Assembly (NCBI RefSeq): GCF_002906575.1
Contig: NZ_CP026309.1
Coordinates: 3,968,001 to 4,032,000 of the forward strand
DNA: 64,000 bases
Reading direction: 5' to 3'
DNA from: Salinigranum rubrum
GTDB taxonomy: Archaea; Halobacteriota; Halobacteria; Halobacteriales; Haloferacaceae
The notes below the pieces were generated by a model, which saw only the letters and a program-made list of their open reading frames with translations, ran no database searches and had not been told where the DNA came from. This document shows, piece by piece, positions 55,603-64,000 of the stretch. Positions within the stretch are counted from its first letter, which is position 1; every line of letters begins with the position of its first letter. A program made the translations under genes and the position numbers.

Positions 55603-55782
55603 CGTGGACACCTACACGTAGAGGGACGCTCGACTCGGAGATAATATTGTATAGAGATTCCAAGATTGTGGGAACGAGCGAGTCGGGCACGTCACGGCTG
55701 ACCGAGCACGCGAGCGTCTCGAACCCCCTACCCGTGGTGCTCGGGACAGGGTTTATACTCCCGTCCGACACTGTGTAGCGAG

Positions 55783-56193
55783 ATGACCGATGGCTGGCAG
55801 CGGCTACGACTGCAAGACCACGAGACGCGAGCGGACAAGCCGGGACAGCGCTGGGAGTTGTCGCCACTTCTCGACATCGAGGCGTTCAATCTGAACGTCG
55901 CGGTGCTCGAACCCGGCGAGCGCCTCTCGCAGAACCACTTCCACTACCACGACGACCAGGAGGAACTGATCCACGTGTCGGACGGGCGGTGTCGGGTCGA
56001 AGTCGCCGACGACCGCTTCGTGGCCGAACCGGGCGACACCGTCCGGTTCGCCGCCGGTCCAGAGGGAGTTCACCTGGTCCACAACCCGTTCGACCGCCCG
56101 TGTCGACTCGTCGCCATCGGCTGGCCGCCGGAGGGGCGCCGGCCGGTCACGCAGGTTCGGACGAGCGAAGAACTACTCGCCGAACGGGAGTGA
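55783..56193 (+). CDS. Cupin-domain protein
   Basis: 136 residues. Single cupin barrel: ERLSQNHFHYHDDQEELIHV (metal-binding His-x3-5-Glu) and GDTVRFAAGPEGVHLVHN. The family covers sugar-binding, oxygenase and storage proteins; no function is assigned. GGGTTTATACTC (55749-55760) gives leaderless spacing. Divergent from the sulfur operon. Confidence 0.85.
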   Translation: MTDGWQRLRLQDHETRADKPGQRWELSPLLDIEAFNLNVAVLEPGERLSQNHFHYHDDQEELIHVSDGRCRVEVADDRFVAEPGDTVRFAAGPEGVHLVHNPFDRPCRLVAIGWPPEGRRPVTQVRTSEELLAERE

Positions 56194-56273
56194 CCGACGG
56201 AGACGCGTGTCGCTCGGGGAACGGTTCGCTGTGAGTGCCGAAAACAAGAGGCCGTCGGCCGCCGGTCGAGCCC

Positions 56274-57305
56274 CTACTCGGGCTTGAGGCCGCCGTCTTG
56301 GACGCGCATCACGGCCTCGCCGTCGGCGAGGTTCGGAGCGTCGACCAGTCGCACGATACGCTTGTCGCCCTTCGACTTGCGGAGGTACATTCTGAACGTC
56401 GAGGTGTGACCGAGGATGTTCCCGCCGATGGGCTGGGTGGGGTCGCCGAAGTACGAGTCGGGGTTGGAGGCGACCTGGTTCGTCACGAGGACGACGCTGT
56501 TGTAGAGATTCCCCACGCGCATCAGGTCGTGGAGGTGCTTGTTGAGCTTCTGCTGGCGGTCCGCCAGTTGGCCACGACCCACGTACTCGGCGCGGAAGTG
56601 AGCCGTGAGCGAGTCGACACAGAGCAGGCGGACGGGCCACTCGCTGTCCTCGTGTTCGGAGGCGATCTCCTTGGACTTCTGCGCGAGGAGGATCTGGTGG
56701 TTGGAGTTGAACGCCTTCGCGACGTGGATCTTGTCGAGGACGCTGTTGACGAGTTCCTCCATCGTCTCCTCGTCGCCGGGCGAGCCCTCGATTTCGCGGT
56801 CGTCGAGCGTCGCCTGGATGACGTCGTCGTCGAGGCCGCGGACCATGTCGTCGATGCGCTCGGGGCGGAACGTGTCCTCGGAGTCGATGAAGATACAGCT
56901 CCCGCGGAGGCCGCCGACTTCGGTGGGGAGTTGCACGTTGACCGCCATCTGGTGGGTGACCTGTGACTTTCCGGCACCGAACTCGCCGTACACCTCGGTG
57001 ATGGACTGCGTTTCGAGGCCGCCGCCGAGGAGGTCGTCGACCTCGTCGATGTGCCACGAGAGTTTGCCGATCTGTTTCCGGCGTTCCAACACTGCGGACC
57101 CGGTCTCGAAGCCGCCGATGTCGGCCGTCTTCCGGGCGGCGTTGATGATGTCCGACGCGGTGGAGTCGCCGATGTCGGCCGTGTTCGACAGTTCGGCGGG
57201 GCTGGCGACCGCGATGGACTGGTAGCTCTCGAAACCGGCTTCTACGAGTTTGTCCGCTGTCGCTGGCCCCACACCGGGGAGGGACTCGAGGTCGTCGTCT
57301 GGCAT
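56274..57305 (-). CDS. radA: DNA repair and recombination protein RadA
   Basis: 343 residues. Archaeal RecA/Rad51. Helix-hairpin-helix N-domain ([12 protein letters not shown], about 9-60), then the ATPase core with Walker A GEFGAGKS (107-114), Walker [12 protein letters not shown], and the [13 protein letters not shown] and NQVASNPD loops. Catalyses strand exchange. No intein is present. Confidence 0.97.
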   Translation of the reverse strand: MPDDDLESLPGVGPATADKLVEAGFESYQSIAVASPAELSNTADIGDSTASDIINAARKTADIGGFETGSAVLERRKQIGKLSWHIDEVDDLLGGGLETQSITEVYGEFGAGKSQVTHQMAVNVQLPTEVGGLRGSCIFIDSEDTFRPERIDDMVRGLDDDVIQATLDDREIEGSPGDEETMEELVNSVLDKIHVAKAFNSNHQILLAQKSKEIASEHEDSEWPVRLLCVDSLTAHFRAEYVGRGQLADRQQKLNKHLHDLMRVGNLYNSVVLVTNQVASNPDSYFGDPTQPIGGNILGHTSTFRMYLRKSKGDKRIVRLVDAPNLADGEAVMRVQDGGLKPE

Positions 57306-57470
57306 GTATCTCTCCCTTCTGCCCGTTCACACATAAAGCCTCGTTAACAGCGTGGTGAAAGTGAAATCGGACGACGCCAGGGCCGTCGGTCAGAGCGTCG
57401 CGTGAGGGTTCAAATCCGATGCCGCGAGCGAGGGAGCGGCGTCAGTACTCCGAACCGGGCGGGGACGGCG

Positions 57471-58076
57471 TCACTCCCACGGATGCTGCCCGGCGCGGTC
57501 GGGCCACAGCGGGTACCAGTAGCCCTCGTCGTCCTCGACCGAGAGTTCGCCGTCGAGGACGGACTGGAGTTTGAATTCGAGTTTCGAGTCGCGCGAACTC
57601 GTCCCCGTGGGGACGAACGGGTAGTACGCGCCCCGGCGGAAGGAGTACACCCAGTAGACGTTCTTCGACTCGTCCTCGAAGGCAAAGAGGGCCGCGAGCA
57701 GTCGAGAGCCGTAGCCGCGCTCGACGAACTCGTCGGCGGCGAAGTGAACGGAGGTGACGAGGTCCTCGGGGTCCTCGTCGTGAAGAACGAACCAGTGGTA
57801 GCCGTAGTCGTCGCTGTGGCGCCAGTGGTCGGTGCCCGTCTCCTCCTTCCCGGCGTCGAGGATGGCCTCGACCTCCTCCACTGTGGAGGCGAAGTCCGTG
57901 GAGTCGACGTTCGAAAAGCACAGCGCCGCCTCGCCCGCCGAGGGGACGCCGAGATCGGCCTCCATCGTGAGATACGCCGTCGACATCCCGAAGAGGTCCT
58001 CGGGGTCGGCCGCGCGGGTCGCGTCCGCCTCGGCACTCATGCCGAGGACGGACTTGAGCGAGTCGAAGAGGCCCAT
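57471..58076 (-). CDS. pspAB: HtpX-linked PspA-associated protein PspAB
   Basis: 201 residues. MGLFDSLKSVLGMS start, then ADLGVPSAGEAALCFSNVDST, and Trp/Tyr-rich YWVYSFRRGAYYPFVP, fitting the PspAB family encoded next to htpX in haloarchaea. Starts directly after the htpX stop (58077), so the pair is an operon. Probably regulates membrane stress response with HtpX. Confidence 0.82.
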   Translation of the reverse strand: MGLFDSLKSVLGMSAEADATRAADPEDLFGMSTAYLTMEADLGVPSAGEAALCFSNVDSTDFASTVEEVEAILDAGKEETGTDHWRHSDDYGYHWFVLHDEDPEDLVTSVHFAADEFVERGYGSRLLAALFAFEDESKNVYWVYSFRRGAYYPFVPTGTSSRDSKLEFKLQSVLDGELSVEDDEGYWYPLWPDRAGQHPWE

Positions 58077-58961
58077 CTATGCGGTTTCCATCTCCCGTTC
58101 GAGTTCGCGGAGCCGTTCGACCCTCCTGTCAGTGGAGGGGTGCGTCGAGAACACCCGGCCGATGAAGTCGCCCTTGATCGGAATCACGAAGAAAGCGTTC
58201 ATCTCCGAGGTCTCGCGGAGGTCCTCTTTCGGCACGCGGTCCATCCGCCCCTCGATGGTGAGGAGGGCGGACGCGAGCGCGGAGGGCTTGCCCGTGATGA
58301 CGGCCCCGCCCCGGTCGGCAGAGAACTCGCGGTATCGCGACAGTGCGCGGATGAGGAGGAACGAGACGATCCACACCACCAGCGAGACGAGGATGGCGAC
58401 GATGACGGGCGCGCCGCCTCTCTCCCGATTGCCGCCGAGGAACCAGCCCCAGCGGACGATGAGGAACGCCAGCGTCGAGAGGAACGACGCGATGGTCATC
58501 ACCATCACGTCGCGGTTCTTGATGTGGGCGAGTTCGTGCGCGAGGACGCCTTCGAGTTCGTCGTCGTCGAGCGTCCGGAGGATGCCGCGGGTGACACACA
58601 CCGTGGAACTCTTCCGCGAGCGGCCGGCCGCGAACGCGTTCGGAATCGACATCTCGGCGACGGCGACCTTCGGCTTGGGGAGGTCCGCCTGCTGTGAGAG
58701 GCGGGAGACCATCCGGTGGACCTTCCGCATTTCGGCATCGGCCTCGTCCTCCTCGACGACGTGAGCGCCCATACTGTACAGGGCGAGTTTGTCGCTGAAG
58801 AAGAACTGCGCGAACAGGAAGATTCCCATGAACGCGACGACGGGGAGGAGTCGTCCGAAGTACAGACTCAACACGCCGATGAAGACGATGTAGAGGGCGA
58901 ACAGCAGGAACATGGTGAGGACCATCCGACCGCGGAGCCCCCAATCTGGTTTCCACTGCAT
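58077..58961 (-). CDS. htpX: M48-family protease HtpX
   Basis: 294 residues from 58961. Zinc protease in the membrane that degrades misfolded membrane proteins. Two N-terminal membrane segments (about 13-58), the active site HELAH at 142-146 with the third ligand Glu in YREFSADRGG, two more segments (155-215). GGTTTATGCC (58982-58991) gives leaderless spacing. The in-frame start at 59048 crosses the TATA box and is rejected. Confidence 0.93.
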   Translation of the reverse strand: MQWKPDWGLRGRMVLTMFLLFALYIVFIGVLSLYFGRLLPVVAFMGIFLFAQFFFSDKLALYSMGAHVVEEDEADAEMRKVHRMVSRLSQQADLPKPKVAVAEMSIPNAFAAGRSRKSSTVCVTRGILRTLDDDELEGVLAHELAHIKNRDVMVMTIASFLSTLAFLIVRWGWFLGGNRERGGAPVIVAILVSLVVWIVSFLLIRALSRYREFSADRGGAVITGKPSALASALLTIEGRMDRVPKEDLRETSEMNAFFVIPIKGDFIGRVFSTHPSTDRRVERLRELEREMETA

Positions 58962-59178
58962 GGGAGTGTGTACTGGCCCGACGGCATAAACCCTGCCGGG
59001 TGATCGTGTCGTAGGCTGGCACCCCTCAGGAGTGGTATCCACAAACATACAAGATAACGTAACAAACGAGGTCGAACAGGGTGACGTTCGTGACGAATAC
59101 CTAGTTATTCGTCGCTGTGTGACGTATCAGCATACAACCTACGAAAGATTATTATAGACGCGCGCTGGAATAGGTGAT

Positions 59179-59298
59179 ATGGCCGTTGGTCAGACACCCC
59201 AATCGGCGTATCACACGTGCAGTTGCGGGAAAGCCTTCGACACGACGGAGGAACTTCTCGCACACGCACGAGAGGTACACGGCTTCACCCCGTACTGA
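59179..59298 (+). CDS. 39-residue C2H2 zinc-finger microprotein
   Basis: Reads MAVGQTPQSAYHTCSCGKAF and then DTTEELLAHAREVHGFTPY. The Cys-x-Cys and His-x4-His set (CSCGKAF...LLAHAREVH) is a C2H2-type finger. A GATTATTATAGACG stretch (59144-59157) upstream looks like a promoter at leaderless spacing. Such tiny zinc-finger proteins are common but little studied in haloarchaea. Confidence 0.8.
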   Translation: MAVGQTPQSAYHTCSCGKAFDTTEELLAHAREVHGFTPY

Positions 59299-59577
59299 GT
59301 CGAAAAGGGTGCCGACGACGGCACGCGGTTCGTGCGTTCTTTCGCCGCCACACGTAGACGCGAGGAGCGACTTCGTTCGTCACCGGCGGCCGTGGTCGCC
59401 CTGGGAGATGACCCATCGAACCACCGGCGACGCCGTCGGAGTCGTCTTCGGTACGCGCATCTGAGTGGTGCGGCACGCTTCTGGAGGGGGGTGTACGCTC
59501 ACCGGGGGGAGTTCCCCGACGAGAACGCGACACGGAACCGGGCGAGAGGTTTTGTCCACGCCGCGTGTAGCGGTCGT

Positions 59578-60237
59578 ATGTTCGCTGACAGGAGCGACGC
59601 GGGCGAGCGCCTCGCCGACCGGCTCGTGGAGGAGGGTGTCGACGCCGACCTCGTACTGGCCATCCCCCGCGGCGGGCTGCCGGTCGGTCGGGTCGTCGCG
59701 GACCGACTCGGCGCCCCGCTCGACGTCGTCGTCGCGGTGAAACTGGGCGCGCCGGGTAACCCCGAACTCGCGCTCGGCGCGGTGGCGGGCGACGGGAGCG
59801 TCTGGACGAACGACGAGATAGTCTCGCGGCTCGGCGTCGACGACGCGTACCTGCAGGAAGAGCAGGCGCGGGCGCAGGCGGCGGCCTCCCAGAAGCTCCG
59901 CGAGTACCGCCGGGGCGAGTCGCTCGCTCGACTGGATGGGAAGCGCGTCGTCGTCGTCGACGACGGGCTCGCGACGGGCGCGACGGCGCTGGCGTGCGTT
60001 CGACAGGTGCAGGCGGCCGGAGCCGACGAGGTGGTGCTGGCGGTGCCGGTCGCGGCCCCGGACTCCACCGGACGCGTCCGCGACGAGGGCGCGCGAGTGG
60101 TCGCCGTCGAGACGCCCGACTCGTTCGGTGCCGTCGGGCAGTTCTACCGCGACTTCCGGCAGGTGCGCGACGCCGAGGCGCGGTCGTATCTCGGGGAGCG
60201 CGAGAACGAAGAGCGGGGCCGCGGGGACCGAGAGTAG
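59578..60237 (+). CDS. Phosphoribosyltransferase-fold protein
   Basis: 219 residues. VVVVDDGLATGATALA is the PRPP-binding loop; LAIPRGGLPVGRVVADRLG comes before it. Resembles the predicted phosphoribosyltransferases of COG1926, sometimes fused to hydrolases; substrate unknown. The ATG at 59578 starts MFADRSDAGERLADRL, the usual N-terminus of this group. Confidence 0.87.
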   Translation: MFADRSDAGERLADRLVEEGVDADLVLAIPRGGLPVGRVVADRLGAPLDVVVAVKLGAPGNPELALGAVAGDGSVWTNDEIVSRLGVDDAYLQEEQARAQAAASQKLREYRRGESLARLDGKRVVVVDDGLATGATALACVRQVQAAGADEVVLAVPVAAPDSTGRVRDEGARVVAVETPDSFGAVGQFYRDFRQVRDAEARSYLGERENEERGRGDRE

Positions 60238-60292
60238 TCCGACCGACGCGCGGTTCGCGGGGCTTAACCACGGCGACCCGGTAGAGGGGAGT

Positions 60293-61426
60293 ATGACTGA
60301 CGCGGCGTCGCGCGAGTTCTGCCCGCGGTGTGGCGACCCGGTTCCCGAGCGCGAGGAACCCCTGCCGGGTCGGCCGCGCGAGCAGGACGCGGTCCTTTGT
60401 AACGCCTGTTACTTCGCCGACTTCGACCTCGTGGACGCGCCCGACCGCATCGAGGTGCAGGTGTGTTCGGGCTGCGGCGCGGTCCACCGCGGGAACCGCT
60501 GGGTCGACGTGGGCGCGGAGGACTACACCGACGTCGCCATCGACGAAGTCGGCGGCGCGTTGGGCGTCCACCTCTCGGCCGAGGAGGTGCAGTGGGGCAT
60601 CGAACCCGAGCAGGTCGATCAGAACACCATCCGGATGCACTGTCGGTTCTCCGGCGTCGTCCGCGGCACGTACGTCGAAGAGGAGGTGACGGTGCCCGTC
60701 CTCATCGCGCGGGGGACCTGTGACCGCTGTGGGCGCATCGCCGGCGGCTACTACGCGGCCGAGATACAGGTCCGCGCGGACGACCGGGCGCCGACGCGCG
60801 AGGAGACGACACGCGCGGTCGAAATCGCCGAGGCGTACATCGCCGAACGGGAGGCGACGGGTGACAGAAACGCGTTCATCTCCGAGGTGAAAGAGACCGA
60901 CGACGGGGTCGACATCAAGATATCGACGAACCAGATGGGCGGCGGCATCGCCAAGCGCATCACGCGGGAACTCGGCGGGAGCGTCGAGGAGTACCCGACG
61001 CTCGTGACCGAGGACGGCGACGGCAACGAAGTCTATCGGGTCACGTTCGCGGTCCGCCTGCCACCGTACCCGCCCGGGACGGTCATCGACCCCGAGGACG
61101 GCGACGGACCGGTGCTCGTCCGGAGCGCGCGACAGCGCCTCAAGGGCGTCCGACTGACGACGGGTGCGAACTACGAGGCGGCGTACGAGGACGGAATCGC
61201 CCCGGACGCACGCCGCCTGGGGACCCGCGAGGACGCACAGGAGACGACGGTCGTGACCGTCGAGGACGACCACGCGGTGCAGGTGCTCGACCCCGAGACG
61301 TACGAGGCGAAGACGGTCTCACGTCCGGACTACTTCGACCCGGCCGCCGAGGCGGTCCCCGTGCTCAAGAGCCGAGCGGGGCTGCACGTCCTGCCCGAAG
61401 AGGGAGCGGAGACGGAAGACGAGTAG
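60293..61426 (+). CDS. nmd3: NMD3-family 60S/50S-export-factor homologue
   Basis: 377 residues. N-terminal zinc-binding pairs: FCPRCGDP, CNACYF, CSGCGAVH, and CDRCGRIA. The middle ADDRAPTREET and KISTNQMGGGIAKRI fit archaeal NMD3. In eukaryotes the protein carries 60S subunits; in archaea it likely binds 50S. GGCTTAACCA (60261-60270) gives leaderless spacing to 60293. Confidence 0.92.
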   Translation: MTDAASREFCPRCGDPVPEREEPLPGRPREQDAVLCNACYFADFDLVDAPDRIEVQVCSGCGAVHRGNRWVDVGAEDYTDVAIDEVGGALGVHLSAEEVQWGIEPEQVDQNTIRMHCRFSGVVRGTYVEEEVTVPVLIARGTCDRCGRIAGGYYAAEIQVRADDRAPTREETTRAVEIAEAYIAEREATGDRNAFISEVKETDDGVDIKISTNQMGGGIAKRITRELGGSVEEYPTLVTEDGDGNEVYRVTFAVRLPPYPPGTVIDPEDGDGPVLVRSARQRLKGVRLTTGANYEAAYEDGIAPDARRLGTREDAQETTVVTVEDDHAVQVLDPETYEAKTVSRPDYFDPAAEAVPVLKSRAGLHVLPEEGAETEDE

Positions 61427-61529
61427 TCGAGCGGTGTGAGCGGACGCACGAAGGAGAGCGAGGGGACGGCGGGGAGAACGACGAAGGCGGGGAAAACGGC
61501 GGGCTCTGGACGGTTACCGCGAGCAGGGG

Positions 61530-61739
61530 TCAGTCGGCGCTCGCGGAGGGATTGTTCAGCGATGTGTGGGAGACGAACCGTTCCCGAACGGCGATTCCGT
61601 GCTTGCCGAGGGTCCGCACCATCTCGCGCTCCGAGCAGCCGGCCCGGTGGGCGGCCTGAGAGAGGGAGAGCGTTCTGCTGCGGTACAGGGTGAGCGCCGT
61701 GTTGAGGGCGTGTGGGTTCATCGTCGTACAACCACTCAT
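61530..61739 (-). CDS. Small helix-turn-helix protein
   Basis: 69 residues. A helix-turn-helix is visible as LSLSQAAHRAGCSEREMVRTL at about 24-44, followed by KHGIAVRER, as in UPF0175-like or haloarchaeal HTH microproteins. It could be an antitoxin-like or free regulator. A TATACTTAAC box near 61757-61766 supports the start at 61739. Confidence 0.72.
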   Translation of the reverse strand: MSGCTTMNPHALNTALTLYRSRTLSLSQAAHRAGCSEREMVRTLGKHGIAVRERFVSHTSLNNPSASAD

Positions 61740-61995
61740 ACAGATGCCTAGTTGTTAAGTATACCGTGAGATACCGTCACAGACACTCGGTTATTGCCGC
61801 TCTAACGTCCTCAAAGAACAAATTTTTTCGCGCATTCAGTGGACATCCACCTAACGTAATTAACAACCGTGTTAGTTACGTCGAATCCGAGCGGGCAACG
61901 CCGGAGATTCGTTCCATTTCGGAGAACGTTCGGTACGGCGTAACGTGGATGTGCGTCACGAAATCACACGGTAGCGGCGGTGAGGACGCCGCGAA

Positions 61996-63855
61996 TCACT
62001 CGCCCCAGACGTCCGAGAGCGGGTGGCGACTGTCGCGGTCGCGGTCGGACCCCGAAGCGGACCGGGTCGCAGAACGTGACCCGGACGAGGAGGAATCGGA
62101 GGGGGACGACGCGGACGTCGAACCGGACGAGTTCGAAGGGGAGGACGAAGAGGCCGACCGCGACGAGCGGTCGACGCGACTCGGGGAGGGCGTCGCGTCG
62201 ATACCGGCGAGGGCGGCCGCCGGGTCGAAGTCGGGGAGCGTCGGCGCGTGCATGGCGTCGACCTGTTCGCGGAACCACGGCGGGAGGTCGCCCCGGGCGC
62301 GGTCGAACAGGTCGAGGAGGCTCGAATCCGCGAGGTAGGTCGCGCCGTGGTCGTCGGGCGCGCGGACGACACGCCCGCACGCCTGGATCACGGTCCGAAG
62401 CGCGGCGCGGTGGTACCACGCCCACTGGCCGTCCTCCAGTCGACGAGCGACCCGCGAGTCGCTCGTGTTGAGGTACGGTGCCTTACAGAGCACCTGCCAG
62501 CGACAGAGGTCGCCGTTCAGGTCCAGCGCCTCCTCCATCTTCACCGAGAGGAACAGCGTCGGCTCGGAACTCGCCTTCCACTCCTCTAACACCTCGTTTC
62601 GGTCGTCCCTCCCGTGAGCGCGGACGCGCGCGCCGACGCCCATGCCCGCGAGGCGCTCGTGGAGGCGTTCCTGAATGCTGTAGGAGTGACAGTGGACGAG
62701 TCCCTTCTCGTCGGGGTGTCTCGCGAGTAAACGGACGAGCAAGCGGGCGATCTTCGGGACGGTGTCGTCGCGGTGCTCGTACGTCATCTTCCCCTGCGTG
62801 ACGTCGTACAGCGGGCGGTGCTCCAGGGGGAAGGTGTGGGGGACGTCGACCAGGGCGACCCTGTCGGGATTCAGCCCGACGCCGCGACAGAACGCCTCCT
62901 TGTTCAGAATCGTGGCGGAGAGCAGCGCGAATCTGTTCCCTCTGTCCCAGACGGTGTGCTTCAGGTAGCGCGCGGGGTCGAGCGGCTTGATCTGTATCTG
63001 TGAGCCCGCGCCGTCGGGCTGGTCGACGACCCACGTCGTCGGTGACTGGGGGTCTCGGGCGTCGTCGACGAACCACTTCAGTTCCGAGATGAGTTCCTGC
63101 AAGCGGTCCCGACGGGCGGCCTCGTCCGGCGAGAGTTCCTCTTTCGCCAGCAGGTCGTCTTTCGCCCGCGTACAGACGCCGACGAGGGCGTCGGCGAATC
63201 TGATCGTGCGTTCGAGCGGGTCCGACGCCTCCCCCACCGCGGGAACGCGCAGGTCCTCCCAGACGGGAACCGTCCTCGGATTCAGGTCGATGGTCGCGTA
63301 CATCTCGGCCCACTCTGCGAGGCCGTGCGCCTCGTCGACGACGACGACGTCTCGTTTTCGAAAGACGTCGGAGCCCGCGGTCTGCATGAAGTACGCGAGC
63401 GTCATCGCCGCAATCGTTCGGTTGGAGGCGATAGCGCGCGCCGAGTAGTACGGACAGCGGTGTTTGACCGCGCAGTCGAAGCCGCGCTGGCGGGCACACG
63501 GCGCCTGGTTGACCGGCGTGTCCTCCTCGCCGTCGAGAATACAGTTGTAGTTGCGTTTCCCCCGGATGACCTGGAAGTCGTCGAGCAGCGGGTCGGAAGC
63601 GACGTCGTCGAGTTGGGAGACCTGCGGCGTGGTGTAGTACGCGTCGGTCGCGTCTCTGGGCCGGGACTCCTCGACGGTCGCCGCCGCGCCGCAGATGGCT
63701 CGCGCGAGGAGGGACTTCCCGCTCCCCGTCGGTGCGCGGACGAGCACGACGTCGTTGCCGGCGGCGAACGCGTCGCGGATGTCGTGAAGTGCCTGCTCCT
63801 GGGCACCTCTGAACGACGGCGCGGGGAACTCGTCGATAATCCGGGAGGGGTCCAC
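61996..63855 (-). CDS. XPD/Rad3-like ATP-dependent DNA helicase
   Basis: 619 residues, superfamily 2. Walker A APTGSGKS at about 40-47, four Cys for a 4Fe-4S cluster at about 105-135 (spaced in NCILDG, APCARQ, FDCAVK, RCPYY), DEAH box in VVVDEAHGLAEW, motif III LLSATIL, and motif VI QACGRVVRAPDD. Unwinds DNA 5' to 3' in repair. The last 60 residues are Ser-rich with few family features before a conserved-looking PLSDVWG end. Confidence 0.93.
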   Translation of the reverse strand: MDPSRIIDEFPAPSFRGAQEQALHDIRDAFAAGNDVVLVRAPTGSGKSLLARAICGAAATVEESRPRDATDAYYTTPQVSQLDDVASDPLLDDFQVIRGKRNYNCILDGEEDTPVNQAPCARQRGFDCAVKHRCPYYSARAIASNRTIAAMTLAYFMQTAGSDVFRKRDVVVVDEAHGLAEWAEMYATIDLNPRTVPVWEDLRVPAVGEASDPLERTIRFADALVGVCTRAKDDLLAKEELSPDEAARRDRLQELISELKWFVDDARDPQSPTTWVVDQPDGAGSQIQIKPLDPARYLKHTVWDRGNRFALLSATILNKEAFCRGVGLNPDRVALVDVPHTFPLEHRPLYDVTQGKMTYEHRDDTVPKIARLLVRLLARHPDEKGLVHCHSYSIQERLHERLAGMGVGARVRAHGRDDRNEVLEEWKASSEPTLFLSVKMEEALDLNGDLCRWQVLCKAPYLNTSDSRVARRLEDGQWAWYHRAALRTVIQACGRVVRAPDDHGATYLADSSLLDLFDRARGDLPPWFREQVDAMHAPTLPDFDPAAALAGIDATPSPSRVDRSSRSASSSSPSNSSGSTSASSPSDSSSSGSRSATRSASGSDRDRDSRHPLSDVWGE

Positions 63856-63885
63856 ACCGGAGCGTCGTGACTCCGGCGGGTAAAT

Positions 63886-64000
63886 CTAGCGTTCGTTTTT
63901 CTCACCCAGGGCGACGACGTCGGCGCTCGTCACGTCGCGGTCGTCGGGGAGGCGCTCGATGCAGTCGAAACAGAGGAAGTGGTCGCTCCCGTCCGCGAGT
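63886..64000 (-). CDS. C-terminal end of an unknown protein, cut by window edge
   Basis: The last 37 residues before the TAG at 63886-63888: DGSDHFLCFDCIERLP, then DDRDVTSADVVALGEKNER. A Cys-x2-Cys pair suggests half of a zinc ribbon. No family could be named from this fragment. It is the upstream neighbour of the helicase gene on the same strand. Confidence 0.65.
   Translation of the reverse strand, partial: LADGSDHFLCFDCIERLPDDRDVTSADVVALGEKNER

Noticed and set aside
57402-57440. GGGTTCAAATCC resembling a tRNA T-arm
   Set aside because: The stem bases do not pair, and no acceptor, D or anticodon arm can be formed on either strand.
61740-61995. AT-rich gap as a possible replication origin
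   Set aside because: No Orc1/Cdc6 gene or repeated ORB-like boxes were found near it.

Overview
The window is about 64 kb of chromosome from a haloarchaeon (class Halobacteria). The evidence is high GC with strongly acidic proteins, archaeal core genes (Rio1 kinase, thermosome, SRP54, FtsY, prefoldin alpha, L39e, L31e, aIF6, RadA, NMD3, an XPD-like helicase), Tat lipoproteins, and leaderless promoters with a TATA box about 25-32 nt before the start codon. Genus cannot be assigned from the sequence alone.

Layout. 1-10 kb: Rio1 kinase (5' cut by the window edge), a patatin lipase fused to two SnoaL-like domains, a KH protein, an NAD(P)H-hydrate epimerase, a thermosome subunit, a Tat lipoprotein, an intron-containing tRNA-Arg(TCT), and small conserved genes. 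10.1-11.7 kb: an ACT-domain regulator, then a decayed homoserine dehydrogenase gene and an AT-rich spacer. 11.7-24.8 kb: an accessory catabolic island with an RraA-like aldolase, a zinc dehydrogenase, two SDR sugar dehydrogenase/epimerases, an IclR regulator, two metallo-beta-lactamase-fold hydrolases, a VOC protein, a complete TRAP transporter set (dctP frameshifted), an AEC transporter and a universal stress protein. A second AT-rich spacer follows, then aroD. 26-34 kb: membrane transporters (nucleoside-recognition protein, a split MgtE pair, LysE), a broken NmrA-like gene, SRP54 and a proteasome-like Ntn hydrolase. 34-37.5 kb: the archaeal translation/secretion operon rpl39e-rpl31e-aif6-rpl18a-pfdA-ftsY. 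38-48 kb: LOG-type hydrolase, RNA ligase, TPR and DUF424 proteins, a FAD oxidoreductase, a winged-helix regulator, sufS, a DoxX pair, MscS, GNAT and sufU. 48-52 kb: a four-gene cluster (zinc dehydrogenase, divergent pterin synthase, glycosyltransferase, methyltransferase) that looks like a small-molecule pathway. 52-56 kb: a sulfur-handling operon (DsrE, TusA, sulfide:quinone reductase-like, DUF1641) and a cupin. 56-64 kb: radA, pspAB-htpX, a 39-residue zinc finger, a phosphoribosyltransferase, NMD3, a small HTH protein and an XPD-like helicase.

How parts fit. The island reads as uptake (TRAP), oxidation and cleavage of an acidic organic substrate under IclR control. The palindrome GTTTCAA-N5-TTGAAAC lies just upstream of the iclR TATA box, with two degenerate copies upstream of an SDR gene. 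Three genes (dctP, the NmrA-like gene, and a YdjM-like hydrolase) each lack exactly one G in a G run. That pattern fits sequencing undercalls at least as well as biology. The homoserine dehydrogenase gene, by contrast, has several independent lesions and a missing catalytic half, so it looks genuinely dead.
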